Assembly (NCBI GenBank): GCA_958295845.1
Contig: OY282376.1
Location: 4,849,022-4,913,021 of the forward strand
From: Caldilineaceae bacterium
Lineage (GTDB): Bacteria; Chloroflexota; Anaerolineae; Caldilineales; Caldilineaceae
DNA length: 64,000 bases
Direction of reading: 5' to 3'
The notes beneath the pieces are model-generated. The model had not been told where the DNA came from and made no database searches. It was given only the letters and a program-made list of their open reading frames with translations. Each line of letters starts with the position of its first letter. The stretch's first letter is position 1. Below are positions 45,093-53,353 of the stretch, one piece after another. A program made the translations under genes and the position numbers.

Positions 45093-46217
45093 ATGACACC
45101 TGTACGATATCATTCTGGACAGTTTCCACCACAAGATCTGGACCTTCAGAGGTTGCTGCCGCTAATCGGCCCGGCCCATGCCGAGGTAGCCAGATACGAA
45201 GGGATGCTCAAAGGGCTGCCCAATGCCAACGTGCTTCTTTCCCCGCTCGCCTCGCAAGAGGCTGTCCTGTCCAGCCGCATAGAAGGTACGCAGACGACCC
45301 TGACCGAACTCCTGACATTCGAGGCGGAAGGGAACCTGTCAGACGAGAGCACACCAGCAAAAGCCGATATTCATGAGGTTCTGAATTATCGGCTAGCTCT
45401 ATATGCCGCAATCGACATGTTGAAGAAGGTCCCGCTGTCCCAGAGGCTAGTTCGGGATGCACATGAGGTTCTCATGCAGGGCGTACGGGGCTATAACAAA
45501 GCGCCTGGCAAATATCGACGCCTGCCCGACTCCTGTTGGATTGGGCCGCCAGGCTCAACGATTGAAACGGCTCGGTATGTCCCATGTCCAGTGGAAGAGT
45601 TGAACTCGGCCATGGATGCCCTGGAGTCTTACATGCACGCAGGAGCTCCGGATACCCTTGTGCAACTTGCCATCGTCCACGCAGAGTTCGAAGCGATCCA
45701 TCCATTCCTGGATGGCAACGGACGGATGGGTCGGTTGATCGTTCCTCTCTTCATGTTTACCAATGAACTCTTATCTACTCCGAGCTCTTACATCAGCGAG
45801 TATCTCGAGAGTCATCGTGATGAGTACTACGATCATTTGCTAGCGGTGTCGCGCGACAATGACTGGACCGGATGGTGCGCCTTTTTCCTGACAGCGGTGA
45901 CAGAGCAGGCGCGTGCATATCAGCAGAAGGTTCACGACTTACTGACGCTCTACGACGAACTCAGAGACTGGGTTGTGGAGGAGACCCCCTCCCAGTTCAG
46001 TGGCCGAGCCCTGAATTGGGTCTTCGACAAGCCTATTTTTCGTCTTATCGATTTTGTCAATAATGCTGGAATCCCCGATTCTACAGCGCGACGCTTGGTG
46101 AATCTCTTCAAATCGCGGGGGGTACTAAAGGAGTTGATACCGGGCGGAGGTCGTCGCTCAGCAGTTCTTGCCGTGCCAGAATTACTTAACATCGCGGAAG
46201 GGCGGAATGTCTTTTGA
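45093..46217 (+). CDS. Fic-domain AMP-transferase, class II (gene 1)
   Basis: Fic enzyme that would transfer AMP (or another NMP) from ATP to hydroxyl groups of a target protein. The catalytic loop HPFLDGNGRMGR lies near residues 203-214. The N-terminal Fic_N region holds the auto-inhibitory helix SSRIEGTQ (about 60-67), fitting S/T-x-x-x-E-G/N, so activity is self-restrained. A winged-helix-like C-terminus follows (DSTARRLVNLFKSRGVLKEL). ATG 45093 is taken as start because the conserved text begins there; the ribosome site is weak. Length is 374 residues, with no antitoxin gene alongside, as expected for this class. Confidence 0.9.
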   Translation: MTPVRYHSGQFPPQDLDLQRLLPLIGPAHAEVARYEGMLKGLPNANVLLSPLASQEAVLSSRIEGTQTTLTELLTFEAEGNLSDESTPAKADIHEVLNYRLALYAAIDMLKKVPLSQRLVRDAHEVLMQGVRGYNKAPGKYRRLPDSCWIGPPGSTIETARYVPCPVEELNSAMDALESYMHAGAPDTLVQLAIVHAEFEAIHPFLDGNGRMGRLIVPLFMFTNELLSTPSSYISEYLESHRDEYYDHLLAVSRDNDWTGWCAFFLTAVTEQARAYQQKVHDLLTLYDELRDWVVEETPSQFSGRALNWVFDKPIFRLIDFVNNAGIPDSTARRLVNLFKSRGVLKELIPGGGRRSAVLAVPELLNIAEGRNVF

Positions 46218-46282
46218 GTGCAATCTATTGAAAACAAATACTGTTGTGTTCCAAAAATTGCGTTTTATGAAATACAAAACTG

Positions 46283-46308
46283 CTTGTTGTGCATAGATGA
46301 ACAACAAG
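46283..46308. terminator. Possible bidirectional terminator between convergent genes
   Basis: CTTGTTGT pairs with ACAACAAG across 10 bases in an AT-rich stretch between the Fic gene stop and the convergent GNAT stop. The T-tracts are poor on both sides. Confidence 0.35.
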
Positions 46309-46458
46309 AACGGACTTCTGCAAGGGAATGTTTGGTCCCGCAATGGCCACCCTCTCTGAAGCCCACGTCGAATAGGCGGAACTCCCGCCGGAAGGCAGAG
46401 CGACGGCCTGCAGCGCCAGAGGAACACAATTCCCTAAGAATGGCCGCCGCATTGCGAC

Positions 46459-47067
46459 TCACCTACGCATCAGCCCCTCCAGCCGCCCCTTAACATCAGG
46501 CCACTCGCTATCGATGACACTGTAATAGACCGTATGCCGGTCCACGCCGTCACGGGCAATGCGGTGGTTGCGCAAAGTGCCCTCCTCCACTGCGCCCAGT
46601 CGTAGAATCGCGCGTCGCGACCGTTCATTGCGGCTGTCCGATTTGAGGGAGACCCGGCGCGCCGCCAGGTCCTCGAAGGCGTGCCGCAGCAGCAGATACT
46701 TGCACTCGGTGTTCACGCCGGTCCGCTGCCAGGCCGTGCCGTACCATGTGAAGCCTATCTCCAACGTCCGGTGCTCGCGAACGATGTCGATGAACGCGGT
46801 CGAACCCACCGCCTTGCCGGTCGCCAGGTGAATCACGGTAAAGGTGACGCGCGTCCCCGCTGCCAATTCCACCAGACACGCCTGGATCCACCCCTCTGCG
46901 TCAGTTTCACTGCGCAGAGCGGGACGGGCCGAATATCTCCATATCGAATCCTCCGCGCCAGCCGCATACAGGTCCGCGGCATGCGCCAGCGCGATTGGTT
47001 CGAGGCGCACCAGGTTGCCGGTCAGCGTCACCGGTTGTGGATCAAAGATTGTCTTCGTTATACCCAT
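46459..47067 (-). CDS. RimJ/RimL-type GNAT acetyltransferase
   Basis: Acetyltransferase like ribosomal-protein or aminoglycoside-type GNATs. It starts VTLTGNLVRLEPIALAHAADLY, the RimJ/L opening, continues with KAVGSTAFIDIVREHRTLEIGFTWYG and the acetyl-CoA region WQRTGVNTECKYLLLRHAFE, and ends NERSRRAILRLGAVEEGTLR. Length is 202 residues. It is a single gene convergent with Fic gene 1. Confidence 0.88.
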   Translation of the reverse strand: MGITKTIFDPQPVTLTGNLVRLEPIALAHAADLYAAGAEDSIWRYSARPALRSETDAEGWIQACLVELAAGTRVTFTVIHLATGKAVGSTAFIDIVREHRTLEIGFTWYGTAWQRTGVNTECKYLLLRHAFEDLAARRVSLKSDSRNERSRRAILRLGAVEEGTLRNHRIARDGVDRHTVYYSVIDSEWPDVKGRLEGLMRR

Positions 47068-47210
47068 GTCAGATTGGTGTAGAGCAGGTAGAGTTATCCT
47101 ATCGAATTACGAAATGATAATGGCAACCGGTCCGCCAGTCAACCGACTGGCGATAACCTGATGCATTTCAGAGTAAAGGTAGAATCTGGGCGTGTCTCTG
47201 TACAGTTGCA

Positions 47211-47271
47211 CAGGCTGAGAGCGGGAGGCCCGTGCTCCCGGGTGAAAGTCCCCGGTTCTGGGGACATCCTG
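47211..47271 (+). ncRNA. Candidate structured RNA element (three-way junction)
   Basis: A closing stem CAGG/CCTG (47211-47214 with 47268-47271) encloses two strong hairpins. One is CGGGAG/CTCCCG (47222-47240, 7-base loop) and the other GTCCCC/GGGGAC (47248-47265, 6-base loop). Purine-rich joiners CTGAGAG and GGTGAAA separate them. It lies about 140 bp upstream of the first sugar-binding protein gene. I cannot assign it to a known riboswitch class. A strong-looking promoter downstream (47285-47313) means it may not be in that transcript. Confidence 0.4.
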
Positions 47272-47284
47272 AGTAGGTTCAATT

Positions 47285-47313
47285 TTGCGAAATATCCCCC
47301 TATCCTGTACAAT
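47285..47313 (+). promoter_or_regulatory. Putative promoter of ABC importer 1
   Basis: -35 TTGCGA (47285-47290), 17-base spacer, -10 TACAAT (47308-47313). Transcription from about 47320 leaves a leader of about 90 bases before the binding-protein gene. Confidence 0.5.
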
Positions 47314-47410
47314 CCAGCTTGCTCAGGATGCCTGCATCCGTCTCCCCCGACGACATTCTAAAACGCTTCACATTTCTAACCACACTTCAAACGAAAGGGG
47401 CGAGAACTCT

Positions 47411-48808
47411 ATGAATCACAATACCACTCTCAGCCGGCGCCGTTTCCTGCAGTGGAGCGCGGTCGGCATCGGCGGGGCGGCCATTGCGGCCTGCGCTGCG
47501 CCCGCGGCACCGGCCGCCGCGCCCGAAGAGGCGGAAATGGCAGCCGAAGAGACTGTCACGATTTCCTGGTGGCACCAGTGGGGCGGCACCACCGGCATGG
47601 CTGCCATGGAAGGCGTCGCCGCCGCCTTTAACGAGGAGGACCGCAACGTCAAGGTCGAGCGCCTCCACGTAACCGAAATGAACGACAAGCTGCTGGCAGC
47701 AATCGCAGGCGGCACGCCGCCCGATGTCGGCGTCTGCTGCGTCCAGTACGCCGAACTCTATTCGCGCGGCGCGGTCATGCCCATCGACGACCAAATCGAC
47801 AACAGCGACGTCATCGGCCGCGACGACTTTGTGCCCGGCCTGCTCGAATCGATGCAGTGGCAAGGCGAAACATACGGCGTGCCCGGCTTTGAGGCTGGTC
47901 CCCGCTACGGGCTCATGTACAACAAGGCGATCGTTGCTGAAGCGGGTCTCGATCCTGAAAACCTGCCCCGCACCTGGGACGAGATGTTTGAGTGGCATGT
48001 CGAGCTGACCAATTTCGACGATGCCGGCAACGTTGAGATCGTCGGTTTCGACCCCCGCGACGCCACCGCCGGCAACGGCCCGGCCACCAACATCCCCCAA
48101 TTCTGGGCGCTCACATACGGCCTCGACATGTGGGACGACGAGACCAACGCCTTCAACTACGACAACGAGCTCTTCGTCAGCGCTCTGAATACGATCAAGC
48201 GCTTCACCGACCACGTCGGCGTGCAGCAGATGGAGTCCTTCCGCTCCAGCTTCGGCGGCTGGACCCAAAGCCCGTCCTCCTCCTTCCCCAGCGGCGTTCA
48301 GGCCATGATTGTTACCGGCTACTACGCACCCGGTGAACTCTTCCACTCCGCCCCCGACAAGGAGTTCGGCGTCGGTTGGGTACCCGTCTCCGAAGACCGC
48401 AGCGACATCACCTTCCAGAACGTCGGCGGCCATCCGATGTACATCCCCAACGGCGTCACCAATGTCGACGCCGCTTTCGAGTTCATCGAGTTCTGCTCTG
48501 AGGAAAAGGCTCAGAACGTCATTTTTGACAGTACCGGCTGGCTCGGCGGCCGCAAGGCTCTCTACGACCCCGACCTGCCCAAATACCAGCGTTACGAAAA
48601 CCTGGACTGGTTCCTGCGCTCGGTCAACGAGGCCGATGAACTGTGGGCCTGCCCGGTCATCCCCATCCAGGGCTTCGTCAACCAGCAGCGTTCCCGCACC
48701 TACGAATCCGTCATCTTCGGCGACAAAGATGCCGAACAGGCCGCCGCCGATATGCAGGCTGCCTGCACGGAAGAACTGCTCAAGCAGTTCCCCGAGTTGG
48801 TAGGATAG
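47411..48808 (+). CDS. Sugar ABC transporter substrate-binding lipoprotein (importer 1)
   Basis: Captures a carbohydrate outside the membrane. The N-terminus has a twin-arginine signal (SRRRFLQW) and a lipobox IAAC (Cys28), so it is folded before export and then lipid-anchored. The mature part is a cluster-B (family 1) extracellular solute-binding protein: TISWWHQWGG at the start, GTPPDVGVC, YGLMYNKAIVAEAGLDPENLPRTWDE, and PSSSFPSGVQAMIVTGYY. ATG 47411 is preceded by AAAGGGG. The open frame to 47285 is not used. Length is 465 residues. The permease genes follow after a 12-bp inverted repeat. Confidence 0.92.
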   Translation: MNHNTTLSRRRFLQWSAVGIGGAAIAACAAPAAPAAAPEEAEMAAEETVTISWWHQWGGTTGMAAMEGVAAAFNEEDRNVKVERLHVTEMNDKLLAAIAGGTPPDVGVCCVQYAELYSRGAVMPIDDQIDNSDVIGRDDFVPGLLESMQWQGETYGVPGFEAGPRYGLMYNKAIVAEAGLDPENLPRTWDEMFEWHVELTNFDDAGNVEIVGFDPRDATAGNGPATNIPQFWALTYGLDMWDDETNAFNYDNELFVSALNTIKRFTDHVGVQQMESFRSSFGGWTQSPSSSFPSGVQAMIVTGYYAPGELFHSAPDKEFGVGWVPVSEDRSDITFQNVGGHPMYIPNGVTNVDAAFEFIEFCSEEKAQNVIFDSTGWLGGRKALYDPDLPKYQRYENLDWFLRSVNEADELWACPVIPIQGFVNQQRSRTYESVIFGDKDAEQAAADMQAACTEELLKQFPELVG

Positions 48809-48826
48809 CAAGAGGCGAATTATTCT

Positions 48827-48863
48827 AGTGGCTGGCGGTTGGAAAAGACCGCCGCCAGCCACT
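48827..48863. repeat. Inverted repeat between binding-protein and permease genes, importer 1
   Basis: AGTGGCTGGCGG (48827-48838) pairs perfectly with CCGCCAGCCACT (48852-48863). An alternative register pairs GGCGGT with ACCGCC. It lies 19 bp after the binding-protein stop. Such hairpins stabilise the upstream mRNA and lower permease expression. An analogous element is in importer 2. Confidence 0.75.
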
Positions 48864-48880
48864 GAACACGGGCAACGAAA

Positions 48881-49783
48881 ATGCCACAGCACTGGACTCC
48901 CGCCCAAACGCGCAGCCTTCTCAAGGGGCTGGCCTTCATCTCACCTTGGCTGGTGGGTTTTGCCGGCTTCGTCCTCTACCCGATCGCGGCCTCTGCCTAT
49001 TTCAGCCTGACGCGCTACGATGTCCTGCGCCCGGCCCGCTTCATCGGCCTGGAAAACTACGTCGAGCTGTTCACCAAGGATGAGACCTTCCGCACCGTGA
49101 TCGGCAACACCGTCTACCTGGTGGTGATCGGCGTGCCGGCCGGGCTGGTGGCGGCCTTCCTGCTCGCCAGCCTGCTCAACCGCGATATGAAGCTCCGCCC
49201 CTTTTTCCGCACCATCTTTTTCTTGCCGGTGCTGGTGCCGGCCGTAGCCTCCGCCGAGGTGTGGCGCTGGGTCTACAACACCAACTATGGCGTGATCAAC
49301 TCATTCATCAAGAGTTTGGGTTTGGCGGTCATCCCCTTCATCTCTTCCGTGGAGCTGGCCAAACCCTCGCTGATACTCATCCACGTGTGGGCGCAGGGCA
49401 CTGCCATCATCATCTTTCTGGCCGCACTGCAGGACGTCCCCAGATCGCTGATGGACGCCGCCGAAGTCGACGGCGCAAACCCCCTGCAGCGATTCTGGCA
49501 CGTTACCATTCCTATCTGTACGCCCGCGATCCTGTTCGTGATGCTCACCGGCATGATCGGCATGTTCCAATACTTCACCCTTGGCTGGCTGCTAACCCAG
49601 GGCGGCCCCAACGAATCGACCGAGTTCTTCAGCCTCTATCTCTACCGCAACGCCTTCCAGTTCTTCAAGATGGGGTACGCCTCGGCCCAGGCCTGGATTC
49701 TTTTCATCATCATTCTTGCATTCACTCTGCTCATCTTCCGCAGCTCGGCCCGCTGGGTCTACTACGCCGGAGAATCGGATTAA
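48881..49783 (+). CDS. Sugar ABC transporter permease, MalF/UgpA type (importer 1)
   Basis: One of two inner-membrane channel subunits. Six hydrophobic segments span 300 residues, beginning GLAFISPWLVGFAGFVLYPIAASAYFSLT. The EAA loop that docks the ATPase is present near residues 190-210 (DAAEVDGANPLQRFWHVTIP). The start at 48881 lies 17 bp after the inverted repeat, with a weak ribosome site. The partner permease is 13 bp downstream. No ATPase gene is nearby. Confidence 0.92.
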   Translation: MPQHWTPAQTRSLLKGLAFISPWLVGFAGFVLYPIAASAYFSLTRYDVLRPARFIGLENYVELFTKDETFRTVIGNTVYLVVIGVPAGLVAAFLLASLLNRDMKLRPFFRTIFFLPVLVPAVASAEVWRWVYNTNYGVINSFIKSLGLAVIPFISSVELAKPSLILIHVWAQGTAIIIFLAALQDVPRSLMDAAEVDGANPLQRFWHVTIPICTPAILFVMLTGMIGMFQYFTLGWLLTQGGPNESTEFFSLYLYRNAFQFFKMGYASAQAWILFIIILAFTLLIFRSSARWVYYAGESD

Positions 49784-49796
49784 CCGCAAGGGCTAA

Positions 49797-50708
49797 ATGC
49801 CCGCAAAAATCATGCAACAAGCCGAAGCCATCGCCAGCAGCCCATCACAGCATCCCTCGCTCACACAGAGCACGCCATTTAAGGCTGTACAACGCGCGCT
49901 CTTTTACGTGATGATGGTTGCGCTGGCGCTCATTTTTGCCGGGCCCCTGCTGTGGATGCTCTCAACTTCATTGAAGACGGATCCCCAGGTCTACACCGTC
50001 CCGCCGATCTGGTTTCCCAATCCCATGCGTCTGGTCAACTATCCGGAGGCGCTCTCGTCCCGCCCCTTCGGCACGTATACGTTTAACACGCTGAAGTATG
50101 CGCTGGGCGCGGTGGCCGGCGCGTTGCTCTCCAATACGCTGGTCGCCTACGGCTTCGCCCGCATCCGCTGGCCCGGTCGGGATATTTTCTTCATCATCTG
50201 CCTTTCTACAATGATGATCCCGTTCCAGGTGCGCATGATTCCGCTCTACCTCACTTTCAAGAATCTCGGCTGGCTCAACACGTATCTGCCTCTCATCGTA
50301 CCGACTTTTCTTGGGGTGAACGCCTACTACACATTCCTGTTGCGCCAGTTCTTCCTCACAATACCCAGCGAGCTGTCCGATGCGGCCCGCGTCGACGGCT
50401 GCACTGAACTGGGCATCCTTGTTCGTATCATCCTACCCCTGGCCAAACCCGCCCTGGCGGTCATCGGCCTGCTCCAGTTCATGTTCGCCTGGGACAACTA
50501 TATCGGACCGTTGATCTACCTCAATAACGAGTCCCTGTATCCGATCGCGCTCGGCCTGCAACAGTTCCGCACCATGTTCTCGGAAGAGCTGATGTGGCCC
50601 TACATGATGGCGGCCAGCACCGCCGTGGTCGCGCCGGTCATCATCCTCTACTTCTTCGTCCAGCGTACCTTCGTCGAGGGCATCTCCATTACCGGCCTGA
50701 AAGGGTAA
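49797..50708 (+). CDS. Sugar ABC transporter permease, MalG/UgpE type (importer 1)
   Basis: Second channel subunit. After a polar 35-residue N-terminus come six hydrophobic segments, with FAGPLLWMLSTSLKTD typical of MalG-like proteins. The EAA loop reads SDAARVDGCTELGILVRIIL near 195-215. The family C-terminus FFVQRTFVEGISITGLKG is intact. ATG 49797 has AAGGG upstream. Length is 303 residues. The sulfatase gene follows after 86 bp. Confidence 0.92.
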   Translation: MPAKIMQQAEAIASSPSQHPSLTQSTPFKAVQRALFYVMMVALALIFAGPLLWMLSTSLKTDPQVYTVPPIWFPNPMRLVNYPEALSSRPFGTYTFNTLKYALGAVAGALLSNTLVAYGFARIRWPGRDIFFIICLSTMMIPFQVRMIPLYLTFKNLGWLNTYLPLIVPTFLGVNAYYTFLLRQFFLTIPSELSDAARVDGCTELGILVRIILPLAKPALAVIGLLQFMFAWDNYIGPLIYLNNESLYPIALGLQQFRTMFSEELMWPYMMAASTAVVAPVIILYFFVQRTFVEGISITGLKG

Positions 50709-50794
50709 GAGCAGTAAATAGCGGTTAGTGGCCTGTCCTGACCGGCGGAGTTTGCGCGCAAAAATCTCAAATCCACAGCTCAAGGGGCAAAACT

Positions 50795-52261
50795 ATGCCA
50801 GCCGACAGCCAGCCCAACATCCTATTCATCTGCGTAGACCAGTGGCGCGCCGACGCCCTGAGCCTGACCGGCCACCCCGTCGCCGAGACGCCCCACCTGG
50901 ACAGACTGGCCCGTGAGGGTATCAACTTTACCCAGGCCTATGCGGCCACGCCCACGTGTGTGCCGGCGCGGGCGACAATCTTTACCGGCCTCAACCAGCG
51001 CCACACCGGATTTGTCGGCTATAACGACCAGATCGACTGGCACTACGACTGCACGATGCCCGGTCTGCTGGCTGAAGCCGGCTACCATACGCAATGCGTC
51101 GGCAAGATGCACACCCACCCCTCGCGCAATCTGATGGGCTTCCACAACGTCGTTCTGCATGATGGCTATCTGCACCGCGAACGATCCAAGCGCGACGACT
51201 ACGGGCTGGTCGACGACTACACGCCGTGGCTGCGGGAACGGCTCGGGCCGGAAGCGGACTACATCGACACGGGCGTCGGCTGCAACGGCTACGCCGCGCG
51301 TCCCTGGGTCTACGACGAGATGCTGCACCCGACCAGTTGGGTCACAACCATGGGCATCGACTTCCTGCGCCGCCGCGACCCGACCAAACCGTTCTTCCTG
51401 ATGCTCTCCTACCACCGGCCGCACCCGCCGCTGGACCCGCCCGAAACTTTCATGGACCGCTACATGACGAAGCCGCTGCCGGACCCCATCATGGGTGACT
51501 GGGCGCCCGATTCTCTACCGGTACGCGGGCTGGACAGCCCGATCCCGACCGATGCGGCCCAACGCGACTACGCGCGGCGGGCCTACTATGCCCAGATCAG
51601 CCATATCGACTACAGCCTTAACCGCGTGTTCCAGGCGCTGTTTGAGAACGGCGAGCTTGACAACACCGCCATCGTGTTCACCTCGGACCACGGTGAGATG
51701 CTCTACGACCACAACCATGTGGCCAAGGGGTATCCCTATGACAGTTCGGCGCGTTTGCCCTTCATCCTGCGACTGCCGCACGCCGGCAACCCGCACCACC
51801 AGGCGAGGAGTTCGGATCAGCCTTTACGGGAGGTGAATCAGGTTGTCGAGCTACGCGATCTGCTGCCGACCTTCTGCGACCTCGCCGGCCGCGACACGCC
51901 CGCGCACGTCGACGGCCGCAGTATTCTGCCGCTGGCCCGCGGCGAAACTGGAGGCTGGCGCGAGCATTTGCACGGCGAACATTTCCTGCAAAAGGATTCC
52001 AACCAGTGGCTGACCGATGGCCGGGAGAAGTATATCTGGTACAGCCAAAGCGGACGCGAGCTGCTCTTCGACCTGGAGGAAGACCCGACCGAGCTTCACG
52101 ACCTGGCCGCGGCGCGACCACAGCGCGTGGCCTTCTGGCACGAGCGGCTGATGGCGGAGTTGGATGGCCGCGAGGAGGGGTTTGTTCAGAACGGGAAGCT
52201 GGTGAGCGGAATGCCGCAAAGCCCGACGCTGGTCGACGCGGGGCACTATCGGGAACGGTGA
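50795..52261 (+). CDS. Type I sulfatase (arylsulfatase/choline-sulfatase-like)
   Basis: Hydrolyses a sulfate ester. The formylglycine motif CVPARATIFTG begins near Cys55 (C-x-P-x-R), so the Cys must be oxidised by a maturation enzyme. Metal and active-site elements include PNILFICVDQWRAD (Asp15), GYNDQIDWH, HRPHPPLDPPETF and TSDHGEM near 295-301. No signal peptide is visible, so it is probably cytoplasmic and acts after import. Length 488 is typical. AAGGGG precedes the ATG. Its place behind an importer points to a sulfated sugar or small organosulfate as substrate (inference). Confidence 0.92.
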   Translation: MPADSQPNILFICVDQWRADALSLTGHPVAETPHLDRLAREGINFTQAYAATPTCVPARATIFTGLNQRHTGFVGYNDQIDWHYDCTMPGLLAEAGYHTQCVGKMHTHPSRNLMGFHNVVLHDGYLHRERSKRDDYGLVDDYTPWLRERLGPEADYIDTGVGCNGYAARPWVYDEMLHPTSWVTTMGIDFLRRRDPTKPFFLMLSYHRPHPPLDPPETFMDRYMTKPLPDPIMGDWAPDSLPVRGLDSPIPTDAAQRDYARRAYYAQISHIDYSLNRVFQALFENGELDNTAIVFTSDHGEMLYDHNHVAKGYPYDSSARLPFILRLPHAGNPHHQARSSDQPLREVNQVVELRDLLPTFCDLAGRDTPAHVDGRSILPLARGETGGWREHLHGEHFLQKDSNQWLTDGREKYIWYSQSGRELLFDLEEDPTELHDLAAARPQRVAFWHERLMAELDGREEGFVQNGKLVSGMPQSPTLVDAGHYRER

Positions 52262-52289
52262 GCATGCGGCTGGCGTTTAGCCACGACCG

Positions 52290-53153
52290 CTAGTACACGG
52301 GAATCCCTTCCCGCCTCAAGATCCGATGCACGTTGGCCGCGGCCAGGGGATACTTCTCGTTGGGCAGGTGTTCGAGCATCATGTAACCGTCGGGATGCTC
52401 CTCGTGCCACAGGCGCAGCGCGGTCCCCAGGTCCAGCTCTCCCTCGCCAGGGATCTCTTCATCCATATGGATCACGAAACCGTTGCGCACACTGATGTCC
52501 TTACAGTGCCCATGCGCGCTGATCGGCCCCATACATTCGAAGATATGGCGTAGACGGGCCCTGCTGTCATAGACCTGGTGCAGCGTCTGGAAGTGGTTCA
52601 CATAGTCCATCACGACCCGCATCCGCGGGCTGCCCACGTCACGAATGACGGCGCGATTGAACTCCGGCGAGTTCATTATCGTCAGCAGATGCGTTTCAAT
52701 GGCGACCGTCTGGCCGATCGCTTCGGCCGCCTCGGCCAGCCAGGAGAGGGACTCCAGCAGCACGGCGCGGCGCCACGGCCTGTGATTCTCCGGGTGGGGG
52801 CTGTATGAGCCATCGGGGCTGAGGCTGCCGGTACGGATCAGCGCCGCATGGCCGCCCAGCTCGTGCGCAATGCCAAAGCCGCGACGAATATCATCCAGCA
52901 GCCGTTTGCGCGCCTCATCGTCCGGGTCGAACAGACATTCGCGAAAGCCGATACCGACCTGCACAATATCCATGCCCTCGTCGGCGAAAAGCCGCCGTAC
53001 CCGCTGCCAGACCGGCGCCGATGCCGGCGGCGAACCGGTGGCAGAGACGGAGAGACCCACTCCAGTCAGGCCCAACTCCCGAATTGCAACCAGATGCGGG
53101 CCGTGAATATCGGCGGGATCTCCGGGCAACATGCCGACAACGCCTAACCTCAT
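52290..53153 (-). CDS. Sugar phosphate isomerase/epimerase-like TIM-barrel protein
   Basis: Xylose-isomerase-like TIM barrel (AP endonuclease 2 superfamily). The barrel is seen in MRLGVVGMLPGDPADIH, ADEGMDIVQVGIG, GQTVAIETHLL (catalytic Glu), RVVMDYVNHFQ, SAHGHCKDI (metal His) and PGEGELDLGTAL. ATG 53153 is chosen since GGAG lies 7 bases upstream; the frame to 53171 adds six residues. Length is 287. It is on the opposite strand, convergent with the sulfatase, and divergent from the M20 gene. Confidence 0.87.
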   Translation of the reverse strand: MRLGVVGMLPGDPADIHGPHLVAIRELGLTGVGLSVSATGSPPASAPVWQRVRRLFADEGMDIVQVGIGFRECLFDPDDEARKRLLDDIRRGFGIAHELGGHAALIRTGSLSPDGSYSPHPENHRPWRRAVLLESLSWLAEAAEAIGQTVAIETHLLTIMNSPEFNRAVIRDVGSPRMRVVMDYVNHFQTLHQVYDSRARLRHIFECMGPISAHGHCKDISVRNGFVIHMDEEIPGEGELDLGTALRLWHEEHPDGYMMLEHLPNEKYPLAAANVHRILRREGIPVY

Positions 53154-53353
53154 AAGACAACTCCATTTCATTGGCGGTGACCAGAGAAGCGGCCGGCCAC
53201 CAAATGCGCGCCAAGACCTGCTAAGTTGACAATCGCGTTACATACTGTAGAATCGGGGCATTCCCACCCGAACATATCAGCAGATATTCTAGAAAAAAGC
53301 AAACGGCAGGCCCGATGCTTGCAGACGGATCCCGCGCCCTGAGGAGGAAACAG

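Noticed and set aside
47211..47271. Hammerhead ribozyme or TPP riboswitch
   Set aside because: The CTGA...GAAA layout and three stems are reminiscent of a hammerhead, but the core reads CTGAGAG instead of CTGANGA and the cleavage-site stem does not close. For TPP, the second pyrophosphate-sensing arm is missing.
47387..48907. 506-codon minus-strand open frame opposite the importer 1 binding-protein gene
   Set aside because: It is the antisense of a clear Tat lipoprotein gene. Long antisense frames are expected in high-GC genes with strong third-position GC bias. No family motifs or ribosome site are present.
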